Shown here: positions 1 through 12,340 of the stretch, piece by piece
Numbering within the stretch: position 1 is the stretch's first letter
Layout: the number at the start of each line of letters is the position of its first letter
NCBI GenBank assembly: GCA_022497155.1
Contig: MU385720.1
Span: 496,001-560,000 of the forward strand
Length of the DNA: 64,000 bases
Source of the DNA: Whalleya microplaca
Taxonomy: Eukaryota; Ascomycota; Sordariomycetes; Xylariales; Xylariaceae
Direction of reading: 5' to 3'
Position numbers and translations under genes: made by a program
Notes under the pieces: generated by a model
What the model saw: the letters and a program-made list of their open reading frames with translations, nothing else
Told to the model about the DNA's origin: nothing
Databases searched by the model: none

Positions 1-2349
1 GCTTCAAGACGCACTGAAAACGACTATTGACTTGGAGCCTCTAACATTTATCATTAAACTGGGCGAGTTACGATACGACAAGAAAGCGCAATCGCCAGAA
101 TGGGGCCACTGTATGCACAGCATCTTAGAAGAGCATATTATTACTGTAGGCGCAGTACCAGCCTTATTATACGCATGTATGTAGAAAAATGAATGGTACG
201 CCCCATCAAAGAAGCTTCAAACTCCAGCTCAGCCTACATACGTGAAGTGAATCAACGGGTTACTCCGAGCAAAAGCCTGGTTATCAAGAAGCGTCGCTCA
301 TAACAAGGGTCGTCAGCCCATGTGTCTGGAACGTGGATGAGGTGTCTCAGGGAAGCTGTATGTCACGCGGCTGTGCTGACGGGGCCAGAAGTTTAAGATG
401 TTTGATATTGTCAGACGTGCCCCCCCCCCCTCCGGTGAGAGTAAGTAAATTGCCCAGATGCCTTACTGTACGAATTGTCGCGTCCTTCTTAAACGGGCGA
501 CGAAAGCCGGGTTGGAACAGAACGGTTCGAACTTCCCACTAAGCGAGTGGGCGTCTCGGCCGACTGCGTGTGTCGATCCAAGCCGCAAAGACTGGAGGTG
601 TCCATCAATGTTGTACATACCGTCGCATCGCAGAGCACACACTCACACTTCCAGGTGCTCACATGCGAGATACTGCCCATGATGGTATGACGTGACACGC
701 GCAATTGCCATGGTACTTTATAGCAGCAGTATATACCTACATCAATGTATGAGGGGATGGATGCGACAATGACAAATACCTACCTCCCAAGGCGACGATA
801 GCCTGAGTATGAGTGAGTATGCGTATAGTAGATGGAAATTCCATTTCCATGGATTGGATTGCGCTGCTCGCCATCCGTGTTGGTTTACATGCACTGCGCC
901 GCCTGGGCCTGGAGATGTGGGAAAGCGGACCCAGGCACTGCTTTAACCTTAGCGCCCGTAAGAAACTCCAACATCCTAGAAGTTCGTTTTGGAAATGCAG
1001 GATGCTGCATACGCCGTGGACGCGATATAATTACCCTCAGCATACACGGGTAGGTAGCACTGAAACATTCCTCTTTGCTGCAGGCGTTGAGTGCACTTTG
1101 CACCCCTGCATACTTATATACGAACTAATTGAAGGTAGGCTGTTTTTGTTTGTTGTTTTTTCTCGAAAGGAATACCTGTAATGAAGGAGCGAGCAATATG
1201 TATGGAAATTGAGCATGTAAACTACCTGACGTGTAGATGAGATAATATCGAATACGCAAATCTGATACATGTTTGCTGGTGCTGCGACAAGGCTTTCCTG
1301 GCTGTCGTCTAGATCGCTGACTATTGATTGTATCAGGCTGTCCTTTTGCAGTTGTGCCTCGAATTCTCCAAGTAGACATTTTACAATGCCTTGAATAAGT
1401 AGTAATATCGTGTACGATGTATAAGCTCGAGGCTGTGTTCAACATCGGTCATTTTTCTGTTCTTCTTGTTGTTACTGCATATGTATGTACTGTGGATGAT
1501 GCTTGATGATGCCATGATACTATAACTACCGATATGTACATACCTGTTTTATTATATTCAGGCGCTGCCTCTTGTATTCTATTCCCGATGGGTTTTACGC
1601 ATTGACCGTCACGACAGACGGACGTAAAACCAGTGGACAAGACGCTGCGTGTCATTCCCCTATTCAGCCTAGTGCAGATAGGAGAGTGTCTATCCCCCTT
1701 CTCTTATTGGCCCAATCCGGTATTGTCAGCCACCGTCCCAAGGACTAGCTGCCACCGTAGGAAGCGTCTAAAACCGCCCTTGTTTCTTCCGTAGGCCTAC
1801 TCCTGGGCACAGTACTATACCTAGTACATACATACCTCTCATACATACATACCTACACACATCGCTGTAGTCCACTTTGCAGCCCCCCCGTCAACCATCT
1901 CCAGCCCATCATCTATCTCCTCCTCTTGGCCCATCATCCCCCCCCCCTTCATCGTTTCTCATCCTTTTGGTGGCACCTCTTTCTCCACCCTCCCTGCCAG
2001 AGCCCGTCCAGCCTACGGCTTTCAGCTTTTCGACCGCACCATTCCTTTGCTGAATTCATCATCCTCGCTGCGACTACCAGGACAGCCGCCATTATTTGCT
2101 ACTGGTGCATTTTCTCTTTCTTCATCCGCGAAAGAAAAGGAAATACCCGGACCATCTCGAGGCTTACGTTTCCTCCTCCTCAAACGAGACTCGGGATAAA
2201 TGGCATCGCTGTTCAGGATATCGCCGGGTTACTAGGTTTCTTCGTCGATTGATCCCTTGGGGCCTTGCTCTGCCGATGACCTCCTCACCTGACAATTGAT
2301 CGATCGCTTCCGACATCTGTCAACTAATAGGCCTCGTCAATTAACCGAC
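1..2349. other. Gene-free left flank and 5' region of the RING gene
   Basis: No open frame here shows codon structure, a family motif or a credible splice pattern. It contains a run of C near 420-431, several ACATAC/CATACCT simple-sequence stretches near 1800-1860, and pyrimidine-rich DNA from about 1880 to 2010 that would suit a promoter or 5' UTR for the gene starting at 2350. Nothing else is supported. Confidence 0.6.
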
Positions 2350-3919
2350 ATGGCCATCCTCAATCAGGCTTTCGCCGGCGGCGCTCATGTCGTCGCGCGG
2401 GCCATCGAATACCAGATCCGCCAAGTATCATCAGCGACCTCACCAACCGACAGTGCGACATCGTCTCCGGGCAGCACCTTTTCCACTACCCCGTCAGGCA
2501 CTCCGTTTCCGACATCAACCTCGGCATCGCCGCCTCCCTCGACAGAGACAAGTCTCTCCAATAACAACAACAATGACAATGGTGGTGGCGGCAACTCGGG
2601 AACTAGTTCGCCATTACTGTTCTTTGTCGCACTCGGATTCGGCGTTGTCTTCACTAACCTATGGTGAGCCATCCTCGTTGGAATACCAATTTAACGGGCG
2701 CCATTCTAATATGAGTGATAGGATCATCGTTGGTGTTAAGTACTGCTTCCGATATAATGCTCGCAATCGTCAGATGAGAGGGCTGGATGAGAATGGGGAA
2801 CCAATTAACCTCGACAATATGCCGACGAGGCCGCATAGACGACGTCGCGAAAAGAAACTTATGACTATGGATGAAGTCAATGACAAGTTCCCTATGATGA
2901 AATACAAGACCTGGGTATCCGACCGCGCGAGAGAAGGTTTACCAACCACCGGTGGCGTATCTGCGCCAGCGAGTCGAGCGAATAGTATACGTAGTGTTGA
3001 AGGCATCATTCCTGAACCCCCGTCGAAAGAGGAGCGGGATTTAACCGAGGATCATGCCGACGACAACGCAACACCGAAACCCGCGGATAAAGATAATGCG
3101 CAATCTAGCAATGAGAACCCTGACAGTATCACAGACACCAATGCTGGTAATGGTACTGCGCTAACTCAAGCGGAAACCGCGGGGAGCATAATTACTAAAG
3201 ATCCTGACCATCGTGCTAGCATGGACGAGGATGAAGATGATGACGAACATATCAATGCCGCTCTACCTCCTGAATTGATGGGCACAGCCGGTGACACATG
3301 TGCAATTTGTATCGACACGCTTGAAGATAACGACGACGTCCGCGGACTGACTTGTGGTCATGCTTTCCACGCTGTGTGCCTCGACCCGTGGCTGACTAAC
3401 CGGAGAGCTTGCTGTCCCCTCTGCAAAGCAGACTACTACACTCCTAAGCCTCGCCCCCCGCCTGCTGATGGCGACCCAACTAGCCCTACGTCGCCTAACG
3501 CTGATCCGTCTCGAAATAACAACCGTATGAACATGCCGAGATCTCCGCAACGAACTTTCACTTCCTGGAGCAACTTCCGCGGCCCGCCTCGTGGTATGAT
3601 TGCGGGACGCTTCGGGGGTGCGAATCAGGGCTCGGCGAACTATGGTCGGCAGCCACGAATATGGGAGAGACAACGTCCAGCGCAGCCGCGGCGACGCCAG
3701 ACGGAGTCTCAAGCCCCTGAGCCCCAGGGACCCAGTTTTGCCGATAGAGTCCGTGACCGAATGAGGTTTGCCAATCCCCTGCGGAGGAACCAAAGCGAGC
3801 AGCAGCCCGCCAGTAACGCAACCGACGTGACTGTTTCAGGTGCCAATGGCGCTGCTCCTACTACCACGCCGTCACAGTTGGAAGCGGGAGTGCGACCGCC
3901 GGCGGCTGCGGGTAACTGA
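2350..3919 (+). CDS. Membrane-anchored RING-H2 E3 ubiquitin ligase
   Basis: Two exons (2350-2663, 2722-3919) encode a protein of about 503 residues. The N-terminal ~90 residues are Ser/Thr/Pro-rich with an Asn/Gly run. A single transmembrane helix follows (SPLLFFVALGFGVVFTNLW, continuing IIVGVKYCF), interrupted by the 58-bp intron; a CTAAT branch site lies before the TAG acceptor. After a basic patch (RRRREKK) and an acidic linker comes a canonical RING-H2 domain: CAIC, CGHAFH, C and CPLC, i.e. the C3H2C3 zinc ligand pattern. The tail is Arg/Pro-rich and probably disordered. Proteins of this build are membrane E3 ligases that recruit E2 enzymes at endosomes, vacuole or Golgi; the compartment is not visible here. 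The ATG at 2350 is the first in-frame ATG after non-ATG sequence. No cleavable signal peptide is obvious. Confidence 0.88.
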
Positions 3920-4257
3920 TGAGAAAAAGTCCCCTGTCTGTCTCCATAGATATCGACTTTCTAAACTCAGTTCAAATGGAATAAATTATATAAATACTTG
4001 AACGGCTCCTTCAACACACATGTCTCGTACAGTATGTACAAACAACTAAGGCGCGAAATTTTTTAATGAGCTACTACTACTTACTACATATACCCGCATG
4101 CCCCCTACCACTTATCTACCTACCCATACATACATATTAAACCGGACTCGTTTGGACTCCCTCAATACCTGTATACCTATCCAGGATAGGGGATTCCGAA
4201 CTACGAGTATTTCCGTCCGGTTTTGACCAGGAGGGGGCGATGGACTGATGAGTTATA

Positions 4258-4311
4258 GAGGAAGGAAGGAAGGACGGAAGGACGGATGGAAGTGGACGGA
4301 ACGGAACGGAA
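4258..4311. repeat. GGAA/GGACGGA simple repeat
   Basis: Degenerate GGAAGGAC units repeat over about 54 bp in the gene-free stretch. Confidence 0.8.
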
Positions 4312-4386
4312 GCATACGACTGAACATCGCACCCGGCATGACGGGTGGGATTACGACCATCAACAGCAATATTAGTTTCAATATTT

Positions 4387-4417
<31 letters not shown>

Positions 4418-4418
4418 C
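4387..4418. repeat. (ATC)n microsatellite
   Basis: About ten uninterrupted ATC/TCA units; it would translate as poly-His or poly-Ile in spurious frames. Confidence 0.95.
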
Positions 4419-5075
4419 CATTTTGATTTATTTATTCCCCACCCCCCCTTGCCCCCCCTCCATGTTTTTCCCTCTCTGGCTACCTACCCTACCTAGCCTA
4501 GTCCTCTTTTACCCCATCAACGACGACGACGAAGACTTGGTTAGGTCGGGGTGGGGGGCTGGCAATGATGCATCTGTAAAGGAGTTCGGGAGCTTTAGCT
4601 GTGTGTACGTATGGAAATATTTGGGTTCATTTTATCTTTTCTACTTATCGTCTTTTCTTTATTCATCATCCAAAGACAAGTCCACGGAGTCAAGGGAGGG
4701 GAAAGGGGAGAAGGGGGAAAGCGGGGAGAGGGGGGGGGAGGAGGCATTTTCTGAGTTTTATGTGTATGTATGATAGCATACCGTAGCTGAATGATGTGGT
4801 TTGCATAGACTATTTGAGTGATGTTTTTGTTTATGTGTTGCTGTATGTAGACTTGTGGGTTTGAGGTTGTGAGTTGGATGTTTGGGAAAGGGGTATATAG
4901 TATACAAAGACGGATTTGGACTTGCTAGCCAGTCTCTCATGGTGTGTACGTGTATCTCAGAATCCAATAGGATGAGGTCTTTGATTTATTCCATGCACGT
5001 CGCAGCGCATCGCCATCCTTGCCTATATCTCCCACATACACAAAAGTACATTCCATCCTCACTCACTCAGCCAAC

Positions 5076-6305
5076 TCACAGATACTTCCCCTTCGCGAAC
5101 CGGCCCCCAAAATCCGCGGCCTTGTTGAGCAGCTCCCGCCTCTGCGCGGTGCCGATGCGGCCCCCGAGCTTCATATCCTTCTCCTTGTCGAAGGCGCGCT
5201 TGCTCGGATCGTCCTCTTCCTCCTCTCCCTTACCCCCTTTACCCCCCTTCTCCCCCGCGTCCTTGCGCTGCTGGTGCTCAGCGTACAAACTCCGGCCCCT
5301 CGTCGCCTCCGTGAACTTCTGGATGCGCTCTTCCTGCGCGATCTCCTCCTGCGTCTTCATCTTGCGCTTCTTTCCCTTCTTCTCCCCACTACCAGAAGCT
5401 GCTCCCGTGGACTGCGGTTGGGAGTCGGAGCCGCCCCGCCCGAGCACGGCGTCCTCGAGCCGTCGCCTCTTCTCCTCCGGCGTCTCGGTCCAGATGCTGC
5501 TGATGCCCCCGTTGTTGTTGTTGGGTTCGGGGGCGGAGGAGCGCGGCCCGGACGCGAACTTCCGCGCCTTCAGCTTCGTCGGGTCCGGCGCCCGGTACCC
5601 GCTCGCCGTCGGCGGGAGGACCATCCACTCGTCGCGCTTCGGCGGCGCGGGGCCCGTGGCGGCGGAGGCGAGGGATAGCGCGTGTGCCTGGGATGCGCGT
5701 TGCTGGTGTGAGGTGGATGTTGGGAGCGCGGGCCCGTAGTCTGAGTCGGAGTCTGAGTCTGAGCGGGGTGAGGATGGGGATGGGGAGGTGGCTGGCCGTG
5801 TGGAGAGGGGCGCTGGTGGTGCGGAGGGCCCTTGTATGGTGCGCTTTGGTGCTGGTGCTGATGCTGGTGCTGGGCCCGGTGCTGGGCCTGTGTCGCTGTC
5901 GGTGTCGGAGTTGGAGTCGAGCGGGATCTCGTCTGTGTTTGTGGATGGGGGGAGTGTTGGGCCTATGGAGGGCCTTGTGCTGGTGGTAGTGGTGGGAGGT
6001 CGAGGGGCAGACGGTCCGATCGCCGCATCGTCATCATCGTTGTTGGTGCTGGCTGATGCGACTAGGTCTGTATTCGAGGGCGGTAAGGTAGGTCCTATAG
6101 ATGGTCTACTCGTGCTTGTAGATTGAGGCATGGTAGGGCCGTAGTCGTCGCTGTCGCTGTCGAGTTCTACCTCGTCATCATTGACGGGCGCTCGCTCTGT
6201 CGCGCGTACTTTCGCGGCGGGGGAACCTGGGGCAGCGTCATCGTCATCTGGCGTGCGCTTGCGCTTGGTGAGATGTGGCGGTAGCTGAGGTCCTATAGAG
6301 GACAT
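5076..6305 (-). CDS. GPALPP-motif / DUF3752 nuclear protein
   Basis: A single exon encodes 409 residues. The N-terminus starts MSSIGPQLPPHLTKRKR, and four or five copies of the (I/Y)GP-x-(L/M)PPS motif follow (SIGPQLPP, YGPTMPQS, SIGPTLPP twice, YGPALPTS), separated by acidic Asp/Ser tracts. The C-terminal half has the DUF3752 pattern: DEWMVLPP, then IWTETPEEKRRRLED, a Lys/Glu helix with EERIQKF, RGRSLYAEHQ, and the terminal block AFDKEKDMKLGGRIGTAQRR through FGGRFAKGKYL. This matches GPALPP1/LIPT family proteins, which are nuclear and poorly characterised. The ATG at 6305 is preferred over an upstream in-frame non-ATG extension because the GPxLPP motif begins right after it. Third positions become very G/C-rich toward the 3' end. 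Confidence 0.88.
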   Translation of the reverse strand: MSSIGPQLPPHLTKRKRTPDDDDAAPGSPAAKVRATERAPVNDDEVELDSDSDDYGPTMPQSTSTSRPSIGPTLPPSNTDLVASASTNNDDDDAAIGPSAPRPPTTTTSTRPSIGPTLPPSTNTDEIPLDSNSDTDSDTGPAPGPAPASAPAPKRTIQGPSAPPAPLSTRPATSPSPSSPRSDSDSDSDYGPALPTSTSHQQRASQAHALSLASAATGPAPPKRDEWMVLPPTASGYRAPDPTKLKARKFASGPRSSAPEPNNNNGGISSIWTETPEEKRRRLEDAVLGRGGSDSQPQSTGAASGSGEKKGKKRKMKTQEEIAQEERIQKFTEATRGRSLYAEHQQRKDAGEKGGKGGKGEEEEDDPSKRAFDKEKDMKLGGRIGTAQRRELLNKAADFGGRFAKGKYL

Positions 6306-7247
6306 GGCTGTGGCGGTATGACAATTGGTGCTTTGCTTTGGAGACCAGCCACTCGAGTAGAAGTTTGTGTTGGTTGGTAGAAAAGTTTGAAAGCACAAGC
6401 CAGAATGTAAGGGCAAGGCTGATATGTGGTGTCAGTTATAGAAAGGTATAATAAGTGTAAAGCTTGCAGTTATAAGACAGGAGCTTTGGAAGGACAGGGG
6501 TTGACGAATTATATGTACAGGACTTGATTAAAAGAACAGGGACTAAACCTTGTCGGGTTTAGCGTGACTGTACTTTATATACTGTCTGAATTACGGAATA
6601 TATTTATGAGTTTCCTGTCTCAAAGTGACCAAGTGTGAACAAAAATGATTTCATAACTACAAATAGTAATTAATATTGGAGTTTGTCTAATCTAGTGATC
6701 AAAAAGATATAAAGTCTCTATAGATCCGTAAGTACATGTATGGAATATGTATGTACCTTAGGTAATAGATGAGCTGAGTTGGAAGGCTGGGCATGTGGCT
6801 TGATGGCTCGTGCGTCCACCGTAATCTGCACGGTACTATCGGCCTGCGTGCACTGATTGGCGGCCTGCCAGGCTGAGAGCTACGCAGGCTACGTAAGTGC
6901 AACCGACTGATCACGGAAGAGGAGCTTGTGATATTTGTAGTAACTCAGCTTTCTAGAGCTCTATTCCATTGGACGACCATATTCCGACCCCACGATCCTA
7001 TACCAAGCACACTGCAGGCGACATCCACAACCATCCGTTACTAGAGACGTTTTCAGTTGGCAACACAGTCACTCATAGCTCTGTAGCTGAATCCAAAGCT
7101 ACCCGTCGACCCGTGCCAACCCGTGACTTACCGTGACCTACCAACCCGTGGCGCGATTTTGTGCTATTCGTCCTACCACGAGAAAAAAAAAAAGGAATAA
7201 AAATTGATGGTTATGCTTCAAGTCATGCGCCCGAGTCGGATATCTCG
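6306..7247. other. Divergent intergenic region (GPALPP / VPS8)
   Basis: The 942 bp separate two divergent starts and must hold both promoters. The last 100 bp contain ACCCGTG/ACCGTGAC repeats and an A-rich run just before the VPS8 uORF. No gene is seen. Confidence 0.55.
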
Positions 7248-7251
7248 ATGA
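7207..7251 (+). promoter_or_regulatory. Upstream ORF overlapping the VPS8 start (ATGA)
   Basis: A 14-codon frame opens at 7207, has further in-frame ATGs at 7213 and 7225, and stops with TGA at 7249-7251. That stop overlaps the VPS8 ATG (7248-7250) in the sequence ATGA. Scanning ribosomes would meet three upstream ATGs first, so VPS8 translation should depend on leaky scanning or termination-reinitiation. This assumes the transcript starts upstream of 7207. Confidence 0.5.
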
Positions 7252-10200
7252 GCCTACCGTCCCCGGAGAGAGATGATGGGGCTGCCAGCATGGACAACGA
7301 TCAGCCAGATCAAGCTCAGTCTATAGACCGAGACCCCCCGTCAAGTGACGACGAGACCGTCAAGCCAGAGAACGAGCAAGACAACATAGCAGACATTCTT
7401 GAGGAGGAGCGACAAGACGATGCTGCTGCTGCCTCTGCTCGACCCGCCGAGAACGGCTTTATCGCAAACCGATATCGCCAGCTGCTACGGGATCGCGACG
7501 ATGTTTCCGAGGACGGGTCTGCCGACGGTTTACCCCGGAGGGCCGGAAGCCCCATCGACTCGGTGCTCTCCATGCCCCTTGGCTCACCCTCAGTCCAGGT
7601 AAGGCAAACAGGGCGAACCGTATACCACGGAGGAGAGGAAGCTTTGAACTAATGATCATCTACAGGGCTCCATGATATCGTCCCCTGGAAGCAGCATTCT
7701 GCCCTCGGTAGCCTCCCGAGCAGGACTCAACAGCCCGACCCCTTCTTTCCGACCTTTTGATCGACGATTCCAATCCCGCATATCCTCACCCTCCACCCTC
7801 TCTCCCAGACCATCCTCGCCTGCATTCCTCCACAGCAGACAGGCCTCCATAACTAGTCAGTTTGTCTTAGATCCGAGCGAGACCGAAACCCCCTCGCCGC
7901 CGTGGGAGGTGGTACGATGGACAAAACTCAAGAAATTAAATAGCCAAGTCTTTACAGAAGCCGGGAAGCGCAACTTCGGTTCGCCCACGTGTATAGCCAT
8001 TACTGCGTCCATTGTATTGGGGACGACCAAAGGCATAATTCTAATGTTTGATTACAACCAGAACCTAAAAACGATCATCGGCCCAGGCACGAAAGGTAAG
8101 CTCTGTTACTATGTTGGCCCGGCCTCTTGCTGATGTGATATGTGATATAGCCGTTGAATCCGGGTCCATAACAGCGATTGCCATCTCGGCAGACCACACC
8201 ACGGTTGCCGGTGGTCACGCAAATGGAAATATATTCACGTGGGACACCAGCCGAGTGTCTCGGCCATTCTTGCACATACCACATCTTGATCCGTCACAAC
8301 TACAGAATCGGACATCAGATGGCCATATGCCGAATGCTTCGGTAACACACCTCGGGTTTCTGGGGACCAGGCACACAGCACTGGTCTCCGCCGACGAGCG
8401 TGGAATGGCATTTTCTCATCTTGCCACAAGAGGGACTGGTGCACTTGGGAGAACAGTAAAGACGGTTAGGATACTTGGCCGCTATCCCGATGCTCCGCCT
8501 CCCCCGGGCAAGCCCCTGAAACCTAGCACTGTGCTGGCCTTCTCTCCATTACCTCTTGGCAATGTAGAACGAGCAACAGACACCATGGGCCTTACGGCAA
8601 TGCTTACTCCCTACCTCCTTGTCATAGTATCGACGACACCGGTTGCGCAGACGCAGCACAAGTCAGCTAGACCAAAAGATGTCGCGCCACACAGCGCTAT
8701 GAGCGGCTGCCTGGCATGGTTCCCGGCGGTCAAGTTAAAAGTACCTGATCCATATACTGGTAGTATCATGTCCAAGGTCAAACTCGTTTACTGTTGGTCC
8801 AATGTTTTGACGGTCCTCGATGTGGATGAGGTACCTTCTGAGGATAGGGACAAACCTCCCATCCTGAAGTTCAAGGCCCGTAGTAGATGGAAGTGCGAAG
8901 AAGCGATCGTGGCAGTCCAGTGGCTTAGCCGTTCGGTACTAACCGTCCTGACAATTACACAGAGGCTTATTGTCATTGAAGATAGGTCGATGAGGATGAC
9001 CGAAGCTTTTGACCTCATCCACAAATACATCTACCATGCGGATCTCTTCTCAACTCAGCTGCACAGCTTGGTAGAACAACTTGACGAGGAAGATACGTCA
9101 ATGCATGGCGTTGTCGCGGATGCTTTCTACATGAGTCTCAAAACTTACAAGGGCCGCATGTTCCTCCTCGGCTTCAACGATATATCTCTTGGGGCCCTGT
9201 CGAATTGGGCCGACCGATTAATAGCATTGATGGAAAATGGCGACTACGTGGGCGCCATTCAACTCGCGACATCGTACTACACAGGAGATGCCGATAAACT
9301 GACTGTCGGACTCCCCGAAGATACTGTTTTGAGACATCAGATGGTACGTGATAAACTAATGGAAATCATGGGCGCCTCTTTGAAGTATGCTTTTCGTCAA
9401 CGGCAGAAGAATAAGGCCTCTGCAGATGATCAGCATCTACGAGAGCTTGCAGAAACTTGTTTTATCGCCTGCCAAAGCGTCGGAGATAACGACTTTCTCT
9501 TTGACGAGATGTACGAGTGGTATGAGGATGGAGAGGTTGAAGGGGTCTTTCTGGAGGTCTTAGAACCATACATCCTCGAAAAGCAAATTTCCACTCTGCC
9601 ACCAACGGCTATCAAAGCTATGGTTACTCACTATGTCGGAAAAGGCTGGGAGAGTCGACTGGAAGAGATGATTTGCCACATGGAAACAACCACCATGGAC
9701 ATCGATCAGATTACCGTGCTATGCAAGCAACATGGCCTCTATGATGCTCTGATATACGTCTGGAACCAGGCACTGAATGACTATATAACGCCTCTCATTG
9801 ACCTTCTAACCCTCTTAATACCTTTGACGCAAAATGGCGACAATACACCCACGGGGAATTTCATGGAAGACGAGATCTTCGGAGTCAACGCTCTGAAAAT
9901 GTTCCCATATCTTTCCTACACATTAACAGGCAGGATATATCCTACGGGCGAAAGGATAGAAGATGAACTGGCATCACAGGCCAAAGCTGCCCTTTACTGG
10001 TTTCTCTTTTCTGGGAAGAGTATTACTTGGCCAAAAGGCAGCAACAAAACCTTTCGCACTCTCCCTTCGCAAGCAGAAGAGCCCTCATTTCCATATCTGC
10101 GAATGATACTCAAATTCGATGCGCCAAGCTTTTTGAGCGCGCTGAACGAAGCGTTTGAAGACCCCTTTCTCAACGATTCTCAGGAAAAACAGCTCAATGG

Positions 10201-12340
10201 TGGCACGGGGAAGGATTTGCCTGAAGAACAAATATTTGGTCTAACCGTTGATCGCCAATACGTCGTTTCTATTCTTCTGGAGATTATGAACACTAGCGAC
10301 TTCGCGCCGGAAGACACTATTTACCTAGACATGTTCATCGCCCGGAACCTCCCTAAATTCCCGCAGTACCTCCTTATTCCAGGTTCCACCCTCAACAAGG
10401 TGCTTGCCGGACTCTGCAACTATCCTGGGATCGATCTAGCCGACGACGCCCAGCTAAGTGCAGAATATCTGCTTTCCATTTACCATCCACCAGACATATC
10501 GCCGATGATACCCCTGTTTAAGAAAGCTGGTTTTTACCGTATCTTGAAACGAACATACAAAGACGATAAACAGTATGGGAATCTGCTTCAGACTTACTTT
10601 GAAGATCCCGAAGATCAGGAAGGGGTTTTCGGCTGTATTGCCGATTGTTTAAGACCCCAGGCCGCCCTTACCAAGAAACAGATTCAAGATGTCCACGACG
10701 TGCTCAAGCAACATTCCAAGGAACTCGTTGAGCTCGACCCAGCTCAAGCTGCGCGGACCCTAGCTTCATACGCATCTGAATTACACAGATTTGTCTTGGA
10801 TTCGCTCGATGACAGCCCAGACTTACAGTACACCTACCTCAAAGCTCTACTTGAACCCGACTCTGAAACTCCAGCACCGTCAAGCACTACACTAGACCGG
10901 GATTTCATTGAGCAATATGTACAACTGATGTGTCGATACAACCCTGCTCATGTGTCTGATTATGTTGGCATCGTCCAAGCTACCAATCTGAGGCTTGACA
11001 AGCTGCTGCCGTTTATGGAGGATACCGGTGTTATTGACGCCGCTGTCATTCTAATGGCACGAGAGGGACAAGTCCAAGATGCCATGGATCGCTTGACCAA
11101 GCACCTGCACACATTAGAGTCAGCCCTCCAAGGTTTACTCGCAGGCGCCAATGGACACAGCGACGATGTAGACGTCGAAGAAGCCGCTGAAGAGCTTCTC
11201 AAGGGACTCCAGAAGTACACGCACGTGGGCATATGGCTCTGCCAGGGACAGATGAAAACATCAAGAAAGCTCAACGCGCTGCAAAGGCGGCAGAGTTCAC
11301 CGGCCCCTGGCGAGCTATCCGCAGACGACATGCTGTGGCTTGACTTGATCGATACTACCGTTCAGATCACGCGGCGCCTGTCATCTCTCGTCACCCCATC
11401 AGAGCCAGGCAAAGTCTCAGCGGAGACGTCTACACGCGTGCTCGATAGCGACAAGCTCGTGGCCCTCCTCCGCTCCCTCGTGCAACACACCTTCACGGCG
11501 CTCATGACCGCGACCTCCACGACGCAGGACGTGATCCCGGCTTCCCCATCCAGCACTTCTCTACTGACGGCCGCACAACAATCCCAATCCCAATCCAAAC
11601 CCAAACCCAAAACCAACGGCAGCAACATCCCTAGCAGCGGCAGCGGAAGCGGCAGCGCGACCTTCCTGCGGATCCTGCGGGCGTTCCTGGCGCGGGCGGC
11701 GGCGCGGTCGCCGACGCTGGCGGAGCTGCGCGGGGTGCTGGGGTCGATCTTCGCGGCGTACGCGTACGAGGCAACGATCCTGGGGCTCGCGAACCGGCTG
11801 CTGGAGCGGCAGCTGTTCGGGGGCGGGGTGGCGCGGGCGGCGGCGCTGCGCGCGCGGGGCTGGCGCCCCCGCGGCTCCACGTGCGAGGCGTGCGCCGCCC
11901 GCGTCTGGGGGCCCGGCGTCCAGGGTAATGTTTTCGAGGCGTGGGAGGAGCGCCGGCGGGACGAGGAGAGGAGGCGGCGCGAGAAGAGGGAGGTTGTGGG
12001 GAGGAGGAGGGAGGATCCGAGGGGTAAGGGGAAGGCTGCTGAGGCGCCCTCGGGGGATGGTGGGAAGGGGAAGGGCGTTAGCACGGATGGCCCATCCGGA
12101 GACGGAGACGGGGGGCTACGAGTTGGGGCTGGGAGCGAGCATGAGCACGAGCACGAGGGCAATGCAGACGCCGGCGGCGATCCCGCGCGCCACCTGCAGC
12201 CCCTCGGCCCGCTCGTCGTGTTCGCCTGTCGGCATATATACCACAAGGAGTGTCTGGACGCGCTGCACGCCGGCCGGGACCACAGGGAGGTCGATGAGTT
12301 CGGGCGCGAGAGGGAGTATAGGTGTCCTATTGACGGGTAG
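7248..12340 (+). CDS. vps8: Vacuolar protein sorting-associated protein 8 (CORVET subunit)
   Basis: Three exons (7248-7598, 7666-8095, 8151-12340) give about 1656 residues, within the usual VPS8 range. The Ser/Pro-rich N-terminus leads into a WD40-like propeller (for example SGSITAIAISADHTTVAGGH followed by GNIFTWDTSR), then a long helical clathrin-heavy-chain-like region and a C-terminal zinc-binding segment: CEAC near residues 1505-1508, then CRHIYHKEC and YRCPIDG at the extreme end. VPS8 tethers Rab5-positive endosomes as the CORVET-specific subunit beside the class C core. Two features are odd. A charged Arg/Glu/Gly-rich insert separates the two zinc half-sites, and the protein stops after CPIDG, so a final RING cysteine is not obvious. 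Splice phases are consistent (phase 0, then 1). The last ~700 bp are much richer in G/C than the rest. Confidence 0.93.

Larger units (their letters stand above)
3920..5075. other. Intergenic between convergent 3' ends, microsatellite-rich
   Basis: This lies between the 3' end of the RING gene and the 3' end of the GPALPP gene. It holds a GGAA/GGAC-type simple repeat, an (ATC)n microsatellite and purine-rich DNA around 4690-4745. Open frames here are low-complexity translations of these repeats, so no gene is called. Confidence 0.6.

Noticed and set aside
515..545. GGTTCGAACTTCC resembling a tRNA B box
   Set aside because: No matching A box at a suitable distance and no cloverleaf.
4137..4773. 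Open frames over the ATC microsatellite
   Set aside because: Translate to poly-Met, poly-His or poly-Ile runs only.
4882..5739. Long plus-strand open frames opposite the GPALPP gene
   Set aside because: They are antisense shadows of a G/C-rich, low-complexity coding region and have no independent family motif.
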